Shown in pieces: positions 1 through 9,890 of a stretch of 64,000 nt of DNA. Origin of the DNA: Mesorhabditis belari (taxonomy: Eukaryota; Nematoda; Chromadorea; Rhabditida; Rhabditidae); the NCBI GenBank assembly GCA_958450365.1, contig CAUEEP010000932.1, positions 1,934,501-1,998,500 of the forward strand, in the 5' to 3' direction. A model generated the notes under the pieces. That model was not told the origin of the DNA and did no database searches. It worked only from the letters and a program-made list of their open reading frames with translations. Position 1 is the stretch's first letter. The number at the start of each line of letters is the position of its first letter. Both the position numbers and the translations under genes were made by a program.

Positions 1-130
1 TCTTTTTGATTGGTGCCGAGGATATCCTGAAAAGAGCCAAAGATTAAAAAAGCAGTGAAAGCTTCCTGTAATCAGTGGGCAACATGTAAAACTATCTCAA
101 TCTCAGCGCAGTCATTTCTGCAGCATTTCT
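1..130 (-). mobile_element. Degenerate DDE integrase fragment (copy a)
   Basis: Read on the minus strand, this matches the 43020-43130 copy: an exon end reading AEIE, a degenerate short intron ending in TCTTTTCAG, then an exon beginning DILGTNQK. These are the residues around and just after the catalytic glutamate of a retroelement-type integrase. The rest of the element is outside the window or lost. It is non-coding scrap here. Confidence 0.55.
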
Positions 131-498
131 GTCATTTCTGAAACGAACGAACTACGGTAGCTGAACCGAATTTTAGAACTACGCTTGGAATGGGTAGCCT
201 GCTTTAAAGGTTCATAACTTTATCCAGAGATGATATTATTTATAATATTTATAAGATTGAAACTTTTATAATTTGAATGTAGAGTAAGTTGACGCATTTT
301 GAGGAAAGTTTGATGTGCTATACCAATAGTGTAACATTTCATTGTATTGTACAGTATTTATTCGTCACATACTTGCACTAAAAATCACATCTTTTCCAGT
401 TAATAAACTTTAAGGATCTAGCTGTCAAGTAGTAATCAGAAAAATGAGATGAAATGAGAAACTTGAGAAAATAAGACAGAAATTACACAAAATGAAGA
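131..498 (-). repeat. FBL 3' flank of FBL-1 and inverted copy of 42.7-43.0 kb
   Basis: Positions 131-300 hold a CTACGGTAGCT motif and an AT-rich stretch that recur in reverse at 42880-43010. From about 300 the sequence is the standard FBL downstream flank, read leftwards from the gene: the ATTTATTCGTC polyadenylation region, then motifs near the stop codon. The flank belongs to the A type, with the variant TTAAGGATCTAGCTGTCAAG. Confidence 0.6.
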
Positions 499-1492
499 TC
501 AATAAAATATTTTCTTGAGAGTACACCACCTTGTCATGTCAATTTGATAACGAAAAGCGTGTGGAGGACGATGAAAGTAAAGATTCTCGCGATCCTCCCC
601 AATTACTTCCTTCTCAACAAGCGGAATGTGAGCCTCGAGGAAGACAGAAGTGAGTTGCTCGTATCTCTGATCCCCCGTTCTCACTTGATCCCCCAATAAT
701 TCAATGTGAAGATCAGCATTGAAATGATTGAAACGATTGCTCCTCACGAAGAATTTCACAAAATCCACGAAACTCTCCCAATTATCGTCCCTTAGTGTCA
801 GCGTGACATCTTCTTTCATTAACGAAAGATTTTCTTGGATAAGATCAAAACAAAGAAATTCCAAATAGAGATACTCACAGAGCGCCCAGCGATTCTTCAT
901 AAATCGCAGAACTTCACGATTAACGTCACAAGAAACATCACGATTGCCATGTGGAAAAATGATGCCCAAACTTGGGCACATTTGGATCGCATTATGCATT
1001 GAGAGAAGCGAGCGAGTGACGCTTGAATCTCCATTGAATGAGAAGCGTACGTGTTCCAAAGGCTTTCCCTTATTGAGCGGCAAAAACTTTTGGACATCAA
1101 ATCTTGAGGAACTCTTGTCTTCACCAATACAGCTTATCATCAATTCGGCGAAATAGTCGCCCTTGAAGGGGACTCACTCGCACACCTCGTCCGTACAAAT
1201 GCAGGTCGCTCACGAAAGAAAGCCGAAAGTTATCTTCTTGTGAGAAACTGCAATCTGATATTTGAATGTCAATCGCACTTGCCACAATTCGTCCGTTGTC
1301 CTCATCTATTTTCGCGTTAACCAGCAGCACTTCGACACACCCGAAATTCGATGGGATTGGCCCGCAAAATAGGACAAATGAGCGCAGATCGTGATTCACT
1401 TTCAGCAATTGAAGTGCCTCAAATATCTTCAATTTATGCAGAATCCAGGTTTTGAGAACAGATGACAAAGAAGGGAAGCTTTTGAAAGCCAT
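499..1492 (-). pseudogene. FBL-1, frameshifted F-box-like family member
   Basis: The N-terminal 123 codons (1492 down to 1121) carry the F-box-like segment FPSLSSVLKTWILHKL and the variable middle. The C-terminal part (1143 to 499) runs in another frame from the MISCIGEDK block to the end WCTLKKIFY. Compared with intact copies, 17 bases covering the KLAHF codons are missing at about 1154-1155 (between GGCGAAAT and AGTCGCCC), which shifts the frame. Everything after is well preserved, so the lesion may be recent. The start is the family ATG; the TTG just upstream is not used as a start in nematodes. It faces FBL-2 head to head across a Tc remnant. Confidence 0.75.
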
Positions 1493-1760
1493 CAATTTCT
1501 TTTGTTAGACAAAAAGTTATGTATTTGGATGATTGGAGGACTAAAGGCGAGAAAGGAGGAAAATGCCGAAAGCAAAGCGACTCGAACGTAATTGAAGTGA
1601 TATTTCGCCTTCTCTTTGAAAATTTCACATCTGGTCTCAGAAAAGTCACGGAATGTTTTCTGTTAGAAAAAAGTTTTGTTTGGATGATTGGAGAAAATGC
1701 GAAAGGAGGAAAATGCCCGAAGCAAAGCAGCACCAACGTAATTGGAGTCATATTTTGAGG
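1493..1760 (-). promoter_or_regulatory. FBL 5' flank, present twice in tandem
   Basis: The upstream flank of FBL-1 (1493-1625) is followed by a second, shorter copy at about 1660-1755. Both contain the block TTGGATGATTGGAG and GCCCGAAGCAAAGC or its variant on the plus strand. The second copy has no gene attached. The sequence ends abruptly at the Tc remnant at 1762. Confidence 0.6.
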
Positions 1761-1761
1761 T

Positions 1762-2480
1762 CCAGGTAACGTGATCCTGAGCGAATTTCACCCGAAGCTT
1801 GCGATTCTTGAGAGAAATTAACGGTTTGTGAGCCGGGCGTCGTCCGAATATCTTCCGAATATCCGAATAGGCTGGTTCAGTCGGCGCTGTACTGTTCGAG
1901 GAGAGATTGTTTCCTTCACGCGTTGTGGCAGCTCTGCATGAATATCGACTGCCGTCTTCATTGGATCCATCTTGGAGAGCTCAAGAATTCGATTATCATA
2001 TCGTGAAGTGCTCTTCCGAGGCTGTCATTTGTTCTTCTTCGCAGCAGTAGATCCAGTTTGTCGATAAAGAGCCAAAATAGACGAGACAGTACTCTGGGTT
2101 ATCGATAAAAGTTGGGCGATCGCCTCTTGTTTGATCTGTTGCTGGTGAAGTCGCAGCACACCCTCCCGTTTCTCTGTTGACACCTATTTTCTTCTTCCCA
2201 TCTCTAAAAATGAAAATAAATAAAGATTAAATTATAAACAATTATATATAGCAAATCAACAAAACAAAAATTAATTCGTTTTTCAAAATATCGTAAGTTA
2301 ATGTCGTCGCGAGTTTTAATAAATTTGTTCTGAAAGAATTTTTTTTAATGCTATTCAGTTTTTGAACTCAGCATATCAAAATACAATTGTTTTTACACAA
2401 TTATTTTGATTTTTAGCTCATTTGCGTGTTTAGAAAAAAAATTATGATAAGAAGAAAAAATATCGTAAGTTAATGTCCGC
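1762..2480 (-). mobile_element. 5' part of a Tc-type transposon with transposase N-terminus
   Basis: No long frame is open, but the minus strand from the ATG at 2201 reads KREGVLRLHQQQIKQEAIAQ, then LLSITQSTVSSILALYRQTG, later ELPQRVKETISPRTVQRRLN, then in another frame RRPAHKPLISLKNRKLRVKF. This is the paired helix-turn-helix DNA-binding half of a Tc1-like transposase. In-frame TAG and TGA codons and a frameshift near 1850 inactivate it, and the catalytic half is missing beyond 1762. The right end repeats ATCGTAAGTTAATGTC at 2291 and 2463, suggesting terminal repeats with two binding sites; a TA follows at about 2481. Confidence 0.7.
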
Positions 2481-2765
2481 TACTTTATGTTAACTTCGTT
2501 CTTTCATTTTTTCACTTGGTTGATGGAATCTATTTTATACTATTTTACTATAATACTATTTTAATGTTAATGGAACAACTCAGCTATTGACAAACGTGCC
2601 CGTGATTTGCCGACTCCTATTGATTCTGAGAGCAGATCTGGAATTTTGAAAGAGAAGGCAAAATAGGACTCCAATTACGTTCGCGCTACTTTGCTTCGGG
2701 CATTCTTCTCGCCTTTAGTCCTCTAATCATCCAAATACATAACATTTTGTCTAACAAAAAAATTG
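2481..2765 (+). promoter_or_regulatory. 5' flank of FBL-2
   Basis: After about 90 bp of AT-rich sequence without a recognised feature, the FBL upstream flank starts at about 2585 with CGTGCCCGTGATTTGCC, continues through TACGTTCGCGC at about 2679, and has TCGCCTTTAG at about 2709-2718. That AG lies about 50 bp before the start codon and could be a trans-splice acceptor. Confidence 0.5.
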
Positions 2766-3266
2766 ATGACTTTCCAAAGTTTCCCTTCCTTGCCGTCTCT
2801 TATCAAAACACAGATTCTGAAGAAATTGAAGGTGTTTGAGGCACTTCAATTGCTGAAAGTGAACCACGATCTGCGCTCATTCGTCCTATTTTGCGGGCCA
2901 ATCTCGTCAAATTTCGAACGTATTAAAGTGGAGCTGTTCGACGCGAAAATAGATGAGGACAACGGACGAATCGTGGCAAGTGCGATTGGCATCCATATAT
3001 TCTATCACCTTATCTCACAAGGATATAAACCTTCGCTTTCTTTCTGGAGCCACGAGATCTCGCGCCGTGGATATGATGTGGCCTTGCAAGTGAATCCCCT
3101 TCACGGGCGACTTTTTCGAAAGCTCGCACATTTAGCCGATTTGAGAATACGCTGTTTTGATGAAGACAAGACGAGTTCCCCAAAATTTGATGTCCAGAAG
3201 TTTTTGCCGCTCAATAAGAGAAAGCCTTTGGAACGCCTACTCTTCGATTTCCATAAGCCTCGTTGA
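2766..3266 (+). pseudogene. FBL-2, 3'-truncated family member
   Basis: The first 160 or so codons are intact: F-box-like FPSLPSLIKTQILKKL, the SHEISRRG version of the variable middle, then HGRLFRKLAHLADL and KFDVQKFLPLNKRKP. At about 3258 homology to the family stops and the frame ends within seven codons in an unrelated dispersed repeat that begins CGTTGAACTG. Half of the protein, including the C-terminal domain, is lost. A truncated but expressed protein keeping only the F-box-like part is possible but unproven. Confidence 0.75.
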
Positions 3267-3660
3267 ACTGTTTGCCGCTGAGAAAAACTTGAGAGGCCGC
3301 TATGAACAGATTTGATTCTGGCAGATTGTGGCAGATTTGATTGGATCGGCAAAAGTCGATAAAGAGAAAAAGAAAGGCAAACGAGCCTAAACATGGGAAA
3401 AGAGGCATGCAAAATGCTATGTTGCTCAAAAGCTACTAGATGTTCAAGAAGACTTCGAAAAAATGTCTTGATGCGGCCACATCTCCGCATCTGACTTACC
3501 TGAATCGTCGAAAGTTCTTCACGGCCAGCGTGTAAGAAAAGTTGCGGTTCAGAATGGATCTTTGGGTAACAGTAATCGTCCAATCGATCATTTAAAATCT
3601 TCATATTGTTACATTCATATATGTTAATTCCCTTGTTTCATTTTTTCAAATTTTGAAATT
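3258..3660 (+). repeat. Dispersed repeat shared with 60.66-61.16 kb
   Basis: The stretch with GGCAGATTGTGGCAGATTTG, CATGGGAAAAGAGGCATGC and TCTTGATGCGGCCACATC recurs nearly unchanged at 60660-61165, and parts recur at 37160-37300 and 54230-54400. In the 3.3, 37.2 and 60.7 kb copies it leads directly into an FBL 5' flank, so it seems to be an outer part of one version of the FBL unit. No coding capacity was recognised. Confidence 0.65.
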
Positions 3661-3838
3661 AACAAACGTGCCCGTGATTTGCCGACTTCTATTGATTCTG
3701 AGAGCAGATCTGGAATTTTCAAAGAGAAGGCAAAATAGGACACCAATTACGTTCGCGCTGCTCAGCTTCGGGCATTTTTCTCGTCTTCAGCCCTCCAATC
3801 ATCCAAATATATAACTTTTTGCCCAACAAAAGAAATTG
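3661..3838 (+). promoter_or_regulatory. 5' flank of FBL-3 (representative FBL promoter region)
   Basis: This is a clean example of the conserved upstream flank: CCGTGATTTGCCGAC, then GAGAGCAGATCTGGAATTTTC, ATTACGTTCGCGCTGCTC, a pyrimidine-rich run ending TCTTCAG at about 3800, CCCTCCAATCATCC, a short T-run, and AAATTG directly before the ATG at 3839. The conserved AG after the pyrimidine run could be a trans-splice acceptor. Conservation across about 20 copies shows shared ancestry, not necessarily function. Confidence 0.5.
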
Positions 3839-4840
3839 ATGACTTTCCAAAGTTTCCCTTCCTTGCCGTCTCTTCTCAAAATACGGATTCTGCATAAATT
3901 GAAGGTGTTTGAGGCACTTCAATTGCTGAAAGTGAATCACGATCTGCGCTCATTCGTCCTATTTTGCGGGCCAATCTCGTCAAATTCCGAAACTCTTCAA
4001 GTGCTGCTGTTCAACGCGAAAATAGATGAGGACAACGGACGAATTGTTGTAGGTGCGATTGGCATTGATATAATATATCACAGTATATCACAAGAAGATG
4101 GCTTTCGGCTTTCTTTCTTGAGCGACCAGAGTATGTACGAACTAGGTGTGACGGTGCGAGTGAATCCCCTTCACGTGCGACTTTTTCGAAACCACGCCCA
4201 TTTCGCCGATTTGCGAATACGCTGTTTTGATGGAAACAAGACGAGTTCCACAAAATTTGATGTCCAGGAGTTTTTGCCGCTCAATAAGAGAAAGCCTTTG
4301 GGACGCCTACTCTTCGATTTCGATCGAGATTTAAGCGTGGCTCGCTCGCTTCTCTCAATGTATAATGCGATCCAAGTGTGCAAAAGGGTGGAAATCCTTT
4401 TTCCAGATGGCATTGGTGATGTTTCTGGTGATGTTAATCGTGAAGTTCTGCGATTTATGGAGAATCGCTGGGCGCTCTGTGAGTGTCTCAGTTTGACCTC
4501 TCTTCCTTTTGACCTTATCAAAGAAAAGCTTTTGTTAATGAAAGAAGAAGGTGTCCGGCTCTTTCTATCGCACAATAATTGGGAGAGTTTCGTAGACTGT
4601 GTGAAATTCTTCCTGAGGAGCAATCGTTTTGATGCTCATCTTTGCATTGATTTCCATGGGGATCACGTGAGGAGGGGAGATCGGAGATATGAGCAACTCA
4701 CTTCTATATTTCTTCAGGCTCACATTCCGCTTGTTGGGGAGGATCGCGAGATCCTTTACTTGCATCGACCTCCCCAAGCTTTTCGTTATCAAATTAATAT
4801 GTGGAAAGGTGGGTGTTCTCTAAAAAAATCATTTTATTGA
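3839..4840 (+). CDS. FBL-3, intact F-box-like family protein (333 aa)
   Basis: A single uninterrupted exon. Residues 5-40 fit an F-box: FPSLPSLLKIRILHKL, then VFEALQLLKVNHDLRSFV, with the LP pair, spaced leucines and terminal VN-LR pattern. The middle has the YELGVTVRV cassette. Family blocks follow: HVRLFRNHAHF (usually HGRLFRKLAHF), LLSMYNAIQVC, NREVLRFMENRWALCE, and the stretch LLLMKEEGVRLFLS with NNWESFVDCVKFF that resembles the nematode F-box-associated type 2 domain. Compared with relatives, about five residues before GEDREIL are missing. The tail ends CSLKKSFY. The start is the ATG in the context AAATTGATGACTTTCC shared by the family. The role as an SCF substrate adaptor is inferred only from domain layout. 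Confidence 0.8.
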   Translation: MTFQSFPSLPSLLKIRILHKLKVFEALQLLKVNHDLRSFVLFCGPISSNSETLQVLLFNAKIDEDNGRIVVGAIGIDIIYHSISQEDGFRLSFLSDQSMYELGVTVRVNPLHVRLFRNHAHFADLRIRCFDGNKTSSTKFDVQEFLPLNKRKPLGRLLFDFDRDLSVARSLLSMYNAIQVCKRVEILFPDGIGDVSGDVNREVLRFMENRWALCECLSLTSLPFDLIKEKLLLMKEEGVRLFLSHNNWESFVDCVKFFLRSNRFDAHLCIDFHGDHVRRGDRRYEQLTSIFLQAHIPLVGEDREILYLHRPPQAFRYQINMWKGGCSLKKSFY

Positions 4841-5270
4841 TCTAGTTGTGCAATTTCATGATATATCTCCCATTTTCTCAAGTTTCTCATTTCAGCTTTT
4901 TCTGATTACTGATTTCTGATTCTGATTACTTGACAGCTAGATCCTTAAGGTTTATTCGTTGAAAAAAAAATGTGATTTTTAAGGTGAATATGTGACGAAT
5001 AAATCAATGACGCTTGATTTCCTTACTCTCAAACCTTTTTTTTCGCAAATTCTGGCTAGATTCTTGAAATCAGAATGGTTTTTTTAGATCTCTAACCCAA
5101 AAAAAGTTATGGGTCGAAACCTCGAAAAACCCGTATTTCCATTGCAAACCGGGTTCTCAGCTCTAGAAAACGGTAAGGACCAGCCACAAACGGTTTTCAG
5201 TTTTTGAATCACCTAAACAAGGAAATAAAACACCTTTTCTATACTTTAAAAACCGGGGGGTTTTTAAAGT
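4841..5270 (+). repeat. 3' flank of FBL-3, type A
   Basis: Downstream sequence of the type A flank: GTGCAATTTCATGATAT just after the stop, CTTGACAGCTAGATCC, GACGAATAAATCAATGACGC with AATAAA as a probable polyadenylation signal, then CTAGATTCTTGAAATCAG, TAACCCAAAAAAAGTTATGG and AACCGGGTTCTCAGCTCTAG. The same series follows FBL-9, FBL-15 and FBL-18. Confidence 0.65.
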
Positions 5271-6370
5271 ATAAAGTAACCAAACAACATTCACGATTCC
5301 ATCAGGGAATAAGGAAAAAATTAAATGAATGGCCAAGGGGAATTTTTGTGCGGGATAGGGTAGCGTATCCACGCTTTAGAAAGCGCGCTGTTTCCGCGGC
5401 AATCCCTTTAAACCGCACGTAAATACGATTCTAACCATGTAACAAATAAAGCCATGAATAAAGCCATGAGCGCCTGAGAGCCATGAATTTGCTTGATGCA
5501 AAGTCAACTAGCTAACACCAAGAGTTTGGCACAAACGTTTTCGCGCTTATATTACTGTATCGCTCAATTCCGTAGTGTTATCTGATTTGACTAAATTGAT
5601 CCTGGAAGTAACTCTTCGCTCTCAAATCAGCAGAAACCACACTAAAGACAATTTATTGACAAAAAAAACCAGACAAAAATATCATAAACCGCTATCAAAC
5701 TTTAACACTATTACAGTTGTGTACCTTCTTTTTCTCAAGAAATGAGTGTGATCTACAGTTATCATATCAGAAATTGGGGAAGGTTTATCCAAAAATTCGG
5801 GGTTTCACTCATAGATTGACATCGTTCACAGACCAAATATCAGTGTGAGGATTCGAAAAGTGTTAGGAGAAACCGGGGAACGGGTACTGTACTTTAAATT
5901 GCCCTAAAGATATGCAAATGCTTCCACACTTTAGCTACCGTATACTCCATAGGATCAGATTACGGTAGTTCATTGTGACATTAGCCCAAAAAGCTACTGT
6001 GATCAAGCGGGCGGCTAAAGGACACACCAACTTACGGTTATCCCACAAGCTGGTTCAATTTGCATTACGTTATAAAACCTTTTGGATTACGGTAGTTTTC
6101 CGTGGTAAAACAACAGTACATTGGCATTTAACCGTCTCGGTTGGTATCTAGATTTGCCAGTTAAGTGGAGATTTTCGTCTAAATTAGCCAAAGTACCGAA
6201 AAATCTACAAATCTATCGCATAAACGCAAAAATTCAAAGCAGTCGAGACAAAGCATAGCCTTTCGAAAATTCTAGACCACTCCTAACCAACCACATCGTG
6301 TTGTGCTGAGCGAGCAATAAGAGAGAATATAATGTTTTTTTAGACATCATTGAATTTAGACATGTACAGG
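5271..6370. other. Intergenic stretch with dispersed repeats, no gene seen
   Basis: No coding segment was recognised. Positions of about 5490-5630 recur in reverse at 33310-33480 (AGCTAACACCAAGAGT and the following ACTACGGAATTGAG-type sequence). TACGGTAG motifs occur at about 5935, 5965 and 6095. The end at 6285-6360 (ACCACATCGTGTTGTGCTGA) recurs at 15590 and, in reverse, at 56930. Confidence 0.5.
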
Positions 6371-6568
6371 TGTCCAATTTTTCGATGTTGTTTTTGTCTG
6401 TGGTGAATTTTCACACTCTTATTGATTCCGACACCAGAAGTGAAATTTTCAAAGAGAAGGCAAAGTGTGACTCCAATTACGTTCGCGCTACTTTGCTTCG
6501 GGCATTTCTCTTGCCTTCAGCCCTCCAATCATCCAAATACCTCACTTTTTCCCTAACAAAAAAAATTG
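6371..6568 (+). promoter_or_regulatory. 5' flank of FBL-4
   Basis: Upstream flank of the variety that begins GTCTGTGGTGAATTTTCACA, followed by ATTACGTTCGCGC at about 6477, TTGCCTTCAGCCCTCC with a possible splice acceptor at about 6500, and AAAATTG before the ATG. Confidence 0.5.
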
Positions 6569-7609
6569 ATGACTTTCCAAAGCTTCCCTTCTTTGCCGTC
6601 TCTTCTCAAAACACGGATTCTGCATAAATTGAAGGTGTTTGAGGCACTTCAATTGCTGAAAGTGAATCACGATCTGCGCTCATTCCTCCTATTTTGCGGG
6701 CCAATCTCGTCGAATTTTCTGCGTGTCGAAGTGATGCTGTTCAACGCAAGAATAGATGAGGACAACGGACGAATTGTGGCAAGTGCAATCGGCATTTATA
6801 TATTATGTCACAGTATATCACAAGAAGATAACCTTTGGCTTTCTTTCTTGAGCAACGTGAGTATGGGCGGACGAGGTGTGCGCGTGCGAGTGAATCCCCT
6901 TCACGGGCGACTTTTTCGAAAGCTAGAACATTTTGCCAATTTGGAAATACGCTGTATTCGTGTAAACGAGGTGATTTCGCCGAAATTTGATCTCCAGAAG
7001 TTTTTGCCGCTTAATCAGAGAAAGCCTTTGGACCATGTAGCCTTCGAATTCAACAGAGATTCAAGCGTGACTCGCTCGCTTCTCTCAATGTATAATGAGA
7101 TCCAGTGTGCAAAAGCGTGGCAGTGACTTTTCGACGTGGCAATGGTGACGTTTCTGGTGGCGTTGATCGTGAGATTCTGCGATTCATGGAGAATCATTGG
7201 GCGCTCTGTGAGCGTCTCTGTTTAGAATTTCTTCCTTTTGATCTTATCAAAGAACATCTTTCGTTGATGAGAGAAAATGTGCGGCTCACACTATGGCTCG
7301 ATACTTGGGAGAGTTTCGTTGATTGTGTGAAATACTTCGTGAGGAGCAATCGTTTCAATACTTATCTTCGCGTTCACTTCCGGGGGGGATCAAATGCATA
7401 GCGAGAATCTGAGATACGAGCAACTCACTGCTATCTTTCTTCAAGCTGACATTTCACTTGTTAAGAAGGAAGTACTTGGGGAGGATTACGAGATCCTTTC
7501 CTTTCATCGGCCTCCACACGCTTTTCAGTTTCAAATTAACACCGCCAACGATTCATGTGAATTACGTATGAATTTAAAAAATACTTTTTCTGATCATCAA
7601 GTTGTGTAA
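6569..7609 (+). pseudogene. FBL-4, family member with two frameshifts
   Basis: Codons 1-180 read normally from the F-box-like segment through LLSMYNEIQ. One base is missing at about 7104 (ATCCAGTGTGC instead of ATCCAAGTGTGC), putting the next part, KSVAVTFRRGNGDVSGG to TYLRVHFRGG, in another frame. One extra G in the run at about 7382-7388 then restores the original frame for ENLRYEQLTAIFLQ to the end SDHQVV. Apart from these two slips the protein is complete, so the loss is recent or the slips are sequence errors in single-base runs. Confidence 0.75.
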
Positions 7610-8060
7610 TTTCATGATGTGTATCTCATTTTCTCGGGTTTTTCCTTTCAACCTTTGCTGATTCTCTTACGATTTAACATCTAGATTAAGGTAGTTTATT
7701 CGCTGCAAAATAATTGCCTCATTAAGAGAAAAATGTGAATCTGTGTGACGAATAAATACTGTACAATACAATAAATTGTCATACTATTGGTATAACACGT
7801 CAAACATTCCTGAAAAAGCGTCAACTTACACTACAGTCAAATCTTACACTATCGGTGTGATCGAGAAGAAAATTGACTCTTCTAGACCTTTCCGACTTCA
7901 TCGCCAACCGGGGAGACGCTGAGAACACCGCTGCTCGATCAGGAGAATAAACCGATGCCATCTCAACGCTTCTCCCAGCCCAGGACTGAGCCTAAAGACC
8001 AGAAAGTGGGTGGATTTTTATAAGCTAGAAGTGCCTCGGATTTCGGAAGATTCCTTTTTT
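7610..8060 (+). repeat. 3' flank of FBL-4, type B, and unique sequence
   Basis: 7610-7870 is the type B flank: TTTCATGATGTGTATCTC, AACATCTAGATTAAGG, GACGAATAAATACTGTAC with AATAAA, then two TTACACTAT-type motifs, the first imperfect. Nothing recognisable lies at 7890-8050 apart from an unremarkable GC-richer patch around CCGGGGAGACGCTGAG. Confidence 0.55.
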
Positions 8061-8065
8061 TATTT

Positions 8066-8494
8066 TAGACAAACTTTGAGCTGAGCTAATATTGAGCTGA
8101 TACTGGCAGGGGTTGTTTTGTTGTCTTGAGTCAATTCATGGGGAACCCACTTCCCACATCGATTTTTTTTCCCCAACATGATGCAAATCATTTTCGATTG
8201 TTGTATGAGAAACATCGAACATTTCTGCCAATTCTCGTGTAGTGAGTGTTGGATCCTCTTCAATTTCTGCCAGCAAATCCACATCAGTCACTCCTGGACG
8301 GTGCCTGTCATGCGGGTCATCCTGCAGACTTTCGTTGCGCTCTGAAAGCGTTGAAACTATTTTCGACATTGACTTTCGCTAATACTTCCATCTCCAAAAG
8401 CGGAAATAATTGTACGATGAGATTCAGCGGCTGATTTTCCTTGTTTAAAATCGTAGGGCATAGCTGCGCACATAAGAAATTTTTCGTCCTCCAT
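8066..8494 (-). mobile_element. mariner-type transposase N-terminal fragment
   Basis: The minus strand starts at the ATG at 8494 with MEDEKFLMCAAMPYDFKQGK, followed by SAAESHRTIISAFGDGSI, then in other frames TLTTRELAEMFDVSHTTIEN and KWVPHELTQDNKTTPASIS. This is the helix-turn-helix half of a mariner transposase and the WVPHEL linker. The segment stops near 8066, before the catalytic DDD part, and carries frameshifts, so it is dead. It is a different copy from the element at 16203-17461 but of the same general family. Confidence 0.75.
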
Positions 8495-8624
8495 TTTTTT
8501 CGGGAAAATAGGGGCCCAGCAATTTGAAAGGGGTATTATGCATTTTACGCTAAAATATTGTAATTTCCTTGCAGAAAAAGACCCCGCGGAAAATCCTTTT
8601 GAATTCCAAGCAATCATTTAACAA

Positions 8625-8931
8625 AGCAAGCGACCGTTTACAACTTTCCAGCTAATACTTTCAATCATTAATAGTTCTTCGATAAGGGGGTTCGCAATCT
8701 GAAGCAACGTTGGTGGGATGTTATGATAATGATGGTGCTATTGTTTGGAATAAATTGTGACCTAGAGATATTTAGATTAAATTTAATGTTTGTTAAAAAC
8801 TGCAATTTCTTTTTCATCAACCTAGTAGAACCTCCTCACACTTTTCCCATGACGATACTGTCAACCATTCAAAGCCAACTATTTCCATTCACCTTTCTAC
8901 ATTTCTCTTCTCCTTTATTCAAAAATCCCCG
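8625..8931 (+). repeat. Dispersed repeat R2, copy joined to Tc1 sequence
   Basis: Begins near CAATCATTAATAGTTCTTCG and continues with GATGTTATGATAATGATG, TTTGTTAAAAACTGCAATTT and CAACCATTCAAAGCC. Other copies lie at 21020-21300, 28770-28880, 53770-54050, 60195-60480 and, reversed, 34440-34620. At about 8931 it switches directly into Tc1-like coding sequence. Confidence 0.6.
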
Positions 8932-9473
8932 GTATAAGCTCAAATACGTTAAGCGAACGGTCAAATTCGGTGGTGGGAGGATTATGTTTTGGGGTAAGTG
9001 TTCGCCATTTTTTTCACTTATGATTTGTCTTTTTAGGCTCGATGAATCGAAGTGTACCGGCCCCGCTCTTGTTTATCAATGGAAATCTCGATGCTCAAAG
9101 GTACAAGTCAATCATAGAGAACAACTTACTTCCATTTGCAAACACGAACATACCACAAGGACGGGCCTTATATCAAGACAACGCTCCATGCCACAAAAGC
9201 CAGCTAATGAGCCGAGTTGTCCCACTTGCAAATGGGGGAAGAGCTCGCCTACCTGGCGTTTTTGCTGCTTATCGTGTGAAATTGATCAAAATACCTCCTT
9301 ATTCGACTGATTTAAATGTTATAGAGCATCTTTGGGACCATTTGAAGACTAGACTCAGGGGCAAGATATTCAACAAAAAGGTCGAGCTTTGGTTCTTTAT
9401 CAGAAACGTTTGGCGACAAATTTCTTCTGGAATCCTACGCGACTTCGTCGATTCAATGCCTCAATGCCAATGA
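8932..9473 (+). mobile_element. Tc1-like transposase C-terminal fragment
   Basis: Reads YKLKYVKRTVKFGGGRIMFW, an intron at 8994-9036 (GTAAGT to TTTTAG), then from the second exon NGNLDAQRYKSIIENNLLPF, ALYQDNAPCHKSQLM with the second catalytic aspartate, and PPYSTDLNVIEHLWDHLKT with the terminal acidic residue of the DDE/D motif. The first catalytic residue and the DNA-binding half are absent. The frame stays open to 9473. The same junction of repeat R2 to this sequence recurs at 13.9 and 26.9 kb. Confidence 0.8.
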
Positions 9474-9890
9474 GATAATATGATTTATACTGATAATATG
9501 ACACTTAATTAATACTTTGGGCCTAAATAACGAGACACTTTTCTTGAAAGCAAGGACAAAGAAAGTATTAGCTACGCACATACTTTTGTGTCCTGCAAAA
9601 AGCAATAAGCAAAATATTATGAACGTTTCGGAGATTCTTTCCTTGTTTTTTTTCGCCCTTCATTTCGTGATTTTTACAGTTGAATTCCTGCCAGTTGAAA
9701 TTAACAAAGGTACCCGTGATTTGCACACTCTTATTGATTCTATCTTATCGAGAGCAGATGTGAACTTTTCAAACCGAAGGCAAAATGTCACTTCAATTAT
9801 GTTCGCGCCGCTTTGCTTTGGGCATTTTCCTCCTTTCAGCATTTTCTCCGATCATCCAAATCTATAACTTTTTGCCTAAAAACCAAATCG
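9474..9890 (+). promoter_or_regulatory. Spacer and 5' flank of FBL-5
   Basis: 9474-9690 holds no recognised gene; it contains the sequence CGAGACACTTTTCTTGAAAG that recurs near other FBL units. From 9690 the 5' flank reads GTTGAAATTAACAAAGGTACCC, then ATTATGTTCGCGCCGC, and CTCCTTTCAG at about 9839, a good splice-acceptor-like site about 50 bp before the ATG. Confidence 0.5.

Noticed and set aside
3836..3838. TTG codon directly before the family ATG as an alternative start
   Set aside because: Nuclear nematode genes start at ATG; the TTG is only part of the conserved AAATTGATG context.
5163..5422. Open frames of about 70 codons in both directions at 5.2-5.4 kb
   Set aside because: Short, overlapping, in repeat sequence and without recognisable motif.
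9042..9473. Tc1-like C-terminal frame as an independent host gene
   Set aside because: It is open for 143 codons but lacks the DNA-binding half and first catalytic residue, and the same truncated junction recurs in repeats; best read as a transposon fragment.
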